Source: Glossina fuscipes (taxonomy: Eukaryota > Arthropoda > Insecta > Diptera > Glossinidae). Taken from it: 64,000 bases of DNA. Numbering within the stretch: the first letter of the stretch is position 1; every line of letters starts with the position of its first letter. Both the position numbers and the translations under genes were made by a program. The stretch spans positions 260,321-324,320 of the forward strand of contig NW_023998493.1 of assembly GCF_014805625.2 (NCBI RefSeq), in the 5' to 3' direction. Below the pieces are notes generated by a model that saw nothing but the letters and a program-made list of their open reading frames with translations, searched no databases and had not been told where the DNA came from. Of this stretch, positions 61,338 to 64,000 are shown one piece after another.

Positions 61338-61501
61338 ATATTAAATGGCATGTGATGTCTTACTTCTTGTTAAGCGCTCAATGCGACCATATGTGGCCAT
61401 CAAATTCTTCTTCTTTTGCTATGTAAGCTAGTGTAACGTTGTTCCAGTTGTGTTTTCAAAAGTATCTGTGGGTTGAATGCGAGGTGCTAGAGTTTACTTA
61501 C

Positions 61502-61646
61502 TTTTTTTTTGTGCTTGATCATTTTCATCTGTTCGTGGACTTTCCTTTACTTGAAATAATTGTAAATTTTTTGCGTATTCCAGAAGCTCTTCGCACTCGT
61601 CTGTCGAATGAATGTCTTCAGGAAAATAATCGTTTCCTTTAGACAT
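61502..61646 (-). CDS. Proposed first coding exon of the SLC22-type transporter gene
   Basis: An open stretch starting ATG at 61646-61644 reads MSKGNDYFPEDIHSTDECEE and continues to ENDQAQKK, 48 codons plus one base, ending at a consensus donor GTAAGT (61501-61496). An in-frame stop lies 25 codons upstream of the ATG, so this is the first Met of the frame. The composition (acidic, polar, no simple-sequence bias until the terminal A run) looks like protein. The donor leaves phase 1, and the exon at 6467 needs exactly a phase-1 donor; joined, the boundary reads QKK-K-EKLCKMHSS. It would extend the cytoplasmic N-terminus by about 60 residues. I do not recognise the peptide. The link to the transporter is inference from strand, phase and the absence of any other candidate gene; the exon could belong to another transcript. 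Splicing between the two would remove about 55 kb. Confidence 0.5.
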
Positions 61647-64000
61647 TTCGCTTAATTTATTACGCTGTCCATAATCAATCAGTAACGACGACGTATCATA
61701 AAATTGTTCATTTTCTATTCAATGAAATTATTTGAATAAAAATTGAAACCACTTTACACTAAACTTACTCTAAGCGATAACACTTTTTCATTTATTTTGT
61801 GTTTTGTTGTTGCTTTTTACTTTTATTTTTGTTTTTCTTTCTCTCTTTCTTTCTTTTTTTCTTTTTTTTTTTTGCAATTTCTTATCACTGACGCCACACC
61901 GACGTTATATACTCATTTATATATATATATATATATTTGTAAATTATTTCTTATCACATACAGAAACGTTACAGACAAATCGCACAAACATATATTCTCC
62001 TCGTTCATGAATTCGAGTGAACGAAGGTGCCCGCGTGCACTTCTCCTCGTACATGTTTACATATTGAACAACTTAGTATTATTTTGTTAATTAAAACCTT
62101 TCAATAGTCATGGCTGCGGTGCTAATTAACAGATAACAATGCGTTATTAGTAGAAAAAATCGAATCGGTTAACTTTTTTTACGAAAATTCCAAACTTATT
62201 TTTTTATATTTATTTTTTGCTTTATTTTATAATCAATATTTATTTATGAAGTTTTTCTTCTTAACTTTCTAAGCATCTGTGCTCAAAATGCATTACATTT
62301 ATTATACCACTTGCGACAGAAACTCTCGCATGTTCTTCATATTTCGTCACTAACTGAGTTCACTCAATGGTTCGTTTATTGTAGATGCATGGCAACGCTG
62401 ATATTTATAGTTTAATATCATAATATTCCCTCTTCTTAATCGAACTAAAGACCTTTCAAACGTTAACGGATTGCGAAAATGAGAAAAACTTAACTAACTA
62501 ACTCTAGATAGATTGAGAAGTCTGCCATAACAGTAAAAAACATTTAAAATTTGATTTAAAAGTCATTCGCAGTAGTTTTGGTATTCTACGGTCCACCCTA
62601 TCAGCCATGAATGACAGCTAGGATAGCAAAAATGATAAATGAAGCAGTTTCTGAAAATATTTAGGAAATATTCTCGCATCTCTCCAGTGAAAAGTTTCAG
62701 ATCTGCCAATATTAGCTTTAGAGTTATTTTACGTAATCACCCTATATGCTTCTATCTTAGCTAGTGGTATGCTACATACCAATTTAAACACAAACAAAAC
62801 ACGTAAAAACACTTTATAGTGGGTCACGGCCTTCCATTAAATACTCTACACCACATCCCACGCTTACTCAGACAAGGACTTTTCATAAGAAAGCGTTATA
62901 TGGGACGTATTCAAAAATAAAACACATCAGTGTACCAGACCTCATCAAAATATCTCCAAAAAATTCCGATCTATAGGTTGAACTCACGCAGGAAACACAG
63001 ACAAATGGTTAGACAAGCTCAGAAACTGATTTTGATGGAGAAACTGATTTGAAAAGAGATAGTGTTTTTGAATCGATTGACATAATAAAAAGAGGATCTA
63101 TCTCAAGTCCTTCTGGGTGTTGCATACACCTGCACAACCTTAATATACACTAGTTCCACAAACAATGCGGGATATAAGAATGATATATTAGTCGTTTTGA
63201 TTCCCTTGGAAAGACAAATAACTACCTAACCACTCCCGCCATTCGAGTTGTTAAACTTGGCTTAATATAGCAGTAGCAGAAGTAAATCCTTATCGTTTTT
63301 TCCAGGAGGTGGCGTTATTTTTTTTTGTGATGTTAAGTTGTGCACTTTACATCGAATATGCAAAAATGCTATTCCCTTTCTTCTTTCTTCCTTATCAATA
63401 ATTCTTTCTGATTACCACTGTGGACACATGTAAATTGACACATGTTTCAGAAGTTCTGGAGCAAGAAAAGAAGAAAGTGTGATTTCTTGTGCCTTTGTAT
63501 CAAATTTGATATTCTGGAGCAATGGTTACGTTAAAATTCTTCAATATTATAGTTGTTATGAAAAAAGTTTTTTGAGTCTCAAAAAACACCAGATAAAGTG
63601 ATTATAATGTCTCTGCATTAGTGCAAAAGAATGCAGCGGTGTTCAGTATTTAGACTTTACAGAAAAATACAACTTATCCTGTTCAACAGAGTTCTTGGAA
63701 GCTTTACTTTTCTTGCCTAATTTGAGCGAAATTGCTGCTGGATTTTGATCGGTTCACGGAAATCACCAATAACTTTAATGCAGATCGCGGGAATCATTAT
63801 CATCGACTTTAAAGCCAAATATTCCTGGCAGCTCTATTTAACAATGTTAGCTGGAGATAGGTGCTTGAGCTCAGCGATATCATCGCCATACTGATTTGCG
63901 TTTAACACCACTTATCTATTTGAGCAGTGCCTCCATTCTTATGACAAAACTTAACAGCTGAGTCATTTCACATAGAGCTGTAAAAGGAGGATTGTACCGC
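61647..64000 (-). other. Region upstream of the proposed start codon
   Basis: It would hold the 5' UTR and promoter of the transporter if the exon at 61502-61646 is right. An in-frame stop lies at 61721-61719. There is a pyrimidine-rich tract on the plus strand (61840-61870; purine-rich in the transcript), an AT dinucleotide run at 61917-61936, and a family-2 repeat at 62840-63170. No initiator or TATA element can be called with confidence, and nothing else is recognised to the right edge. Confidence 0.35.
62840..63170 (+). repeat. Dispersed repeat family 2 copy
   Basis: ACATCAGTGTACCAGACCTC, CCGATCTATAGGTTGAACTC, GACATAATAAAAAGAGGATC, TCTCAAGTCCTTCTGGGTGT, CTGCACAACCTTAATATACA. The order is the same as in the copies at 16.7, 46.4 and 56.6 kb. 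Confidence 0.65.

Larger units (their letters stand above)
6468..61501 (-). other. Proposed 55-kb first coding intron (minus strand)
   Basis: If the exon at 61502-61646 splices to the exon at 5995-6467, everything between is intronic. That fits the content: no host-like coding exon was recognised, and the recognisable coding sequence is all decayed transposon. Both end sites match splice rules (GTAAGT donor at 61501; AG at 6469-6468, with a rather weak pyrimidine tract TTTTATTTGCCTTGTAATTG). The mobile elements and repeats inside are listed separately. Confidence 0.45.

Noticed and set aside
61917..61936. TATA box for the transporter gene
   Set aside because: It is an AT dinucleotide run, common in this sequence; without transcript starts it cannot be called a promoter element.
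61743..62090. 115-codon plus-strand open frame as a gene
   Set aside because: It is largely translation of a pyrimidine-rich tract and an AT run (phenylalanine/serine/leucine runs) and has no family resemblance.
1..64000. CRISPR array, bacterial operon or bacterial gene transfer
   Set aside because: No regularly spaced direct repeats with unique spacers, no long bacterial-type open frames, and the only real gene is spliced.

Overview
The window is AT-rich, spliced, transposon-littered eukaryotic DNA. Its one recognisable host gene is an animal-type organic cation transporter (SLC22 group, major facilitator superfamily). The gene structure, together with mariner, Tc1, pogo/Tigger, hAT and non-LTR relics and short degenerate intronic repeats, points to an insect, most likely a higher fly; a tephritid-type fruit fly is my guess, not proven. 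No bacterial operon, CRISPR array, rRNA gene or intact tRNA gene is visible.

Host gene. Everything interpretable as host coding sequence lies on the minus strand. Four exons join in phase with consensus splice sites: 6467-5995, 5906-5739, 1664-1400 and 641-374. They encode a cytoplasmic N-terminus, TM1, the cysteine-containing extracellular loop, the WDLVCD and GYLSDKFGRK signatures and about TM2-TM6. The last visible exon ends just where the family's PESPRWL motif should follow, so the 3' part lies beyond the left edge. A fifth exon is proposed at 61646-61502: a clean ATG, 48 codons and a GTAAGT donor in phase 1, exactly the phase needed by the acceptor at 6468. If this is right, one gene spans almost the whole window and has a 55-kb first coding intron.

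Layout. 1-6.5 kb: transporter exons, with a Tc1/Tc3-like relic inside the 4-kb intron. 6.5-61.5 kb: the proposed giant intron. It holds (a) mariner relics at 15.9, 51.5, 53.0, 56.0 and 60.0 kb; (b) two non-LTR reverse transcriptase relics (19.5 and 53.3-55.1 kb); (c) a complete-ended hAT derivative with 8-bp target duplication (21.4 kb); (d) a complete-ended pogo/Tigger derivative with TA duplication (26.6-27.8 kb); (e) a rearranged Tc1-like element with parts facing opposite ways (60.5-61.3 kb); (f) two dispersed short-repeat families, each present many times; (g) two copies of a tRNA-like SINE; (h) a 218-bp hairpin-rich insert flanked by a 15-bp direct repeat (30.5 kb); (i) decayed minisatellites. 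61.6-64 kb: sequence upstream of the proposed start codon, possibly 5' UTR and promoter.

The most useful points for follow-up are the proposed 55-kb-distant first exon, the hairpin-rich retroposed insert, and the internally deleted but clean-ended Tigger and hAT copies.
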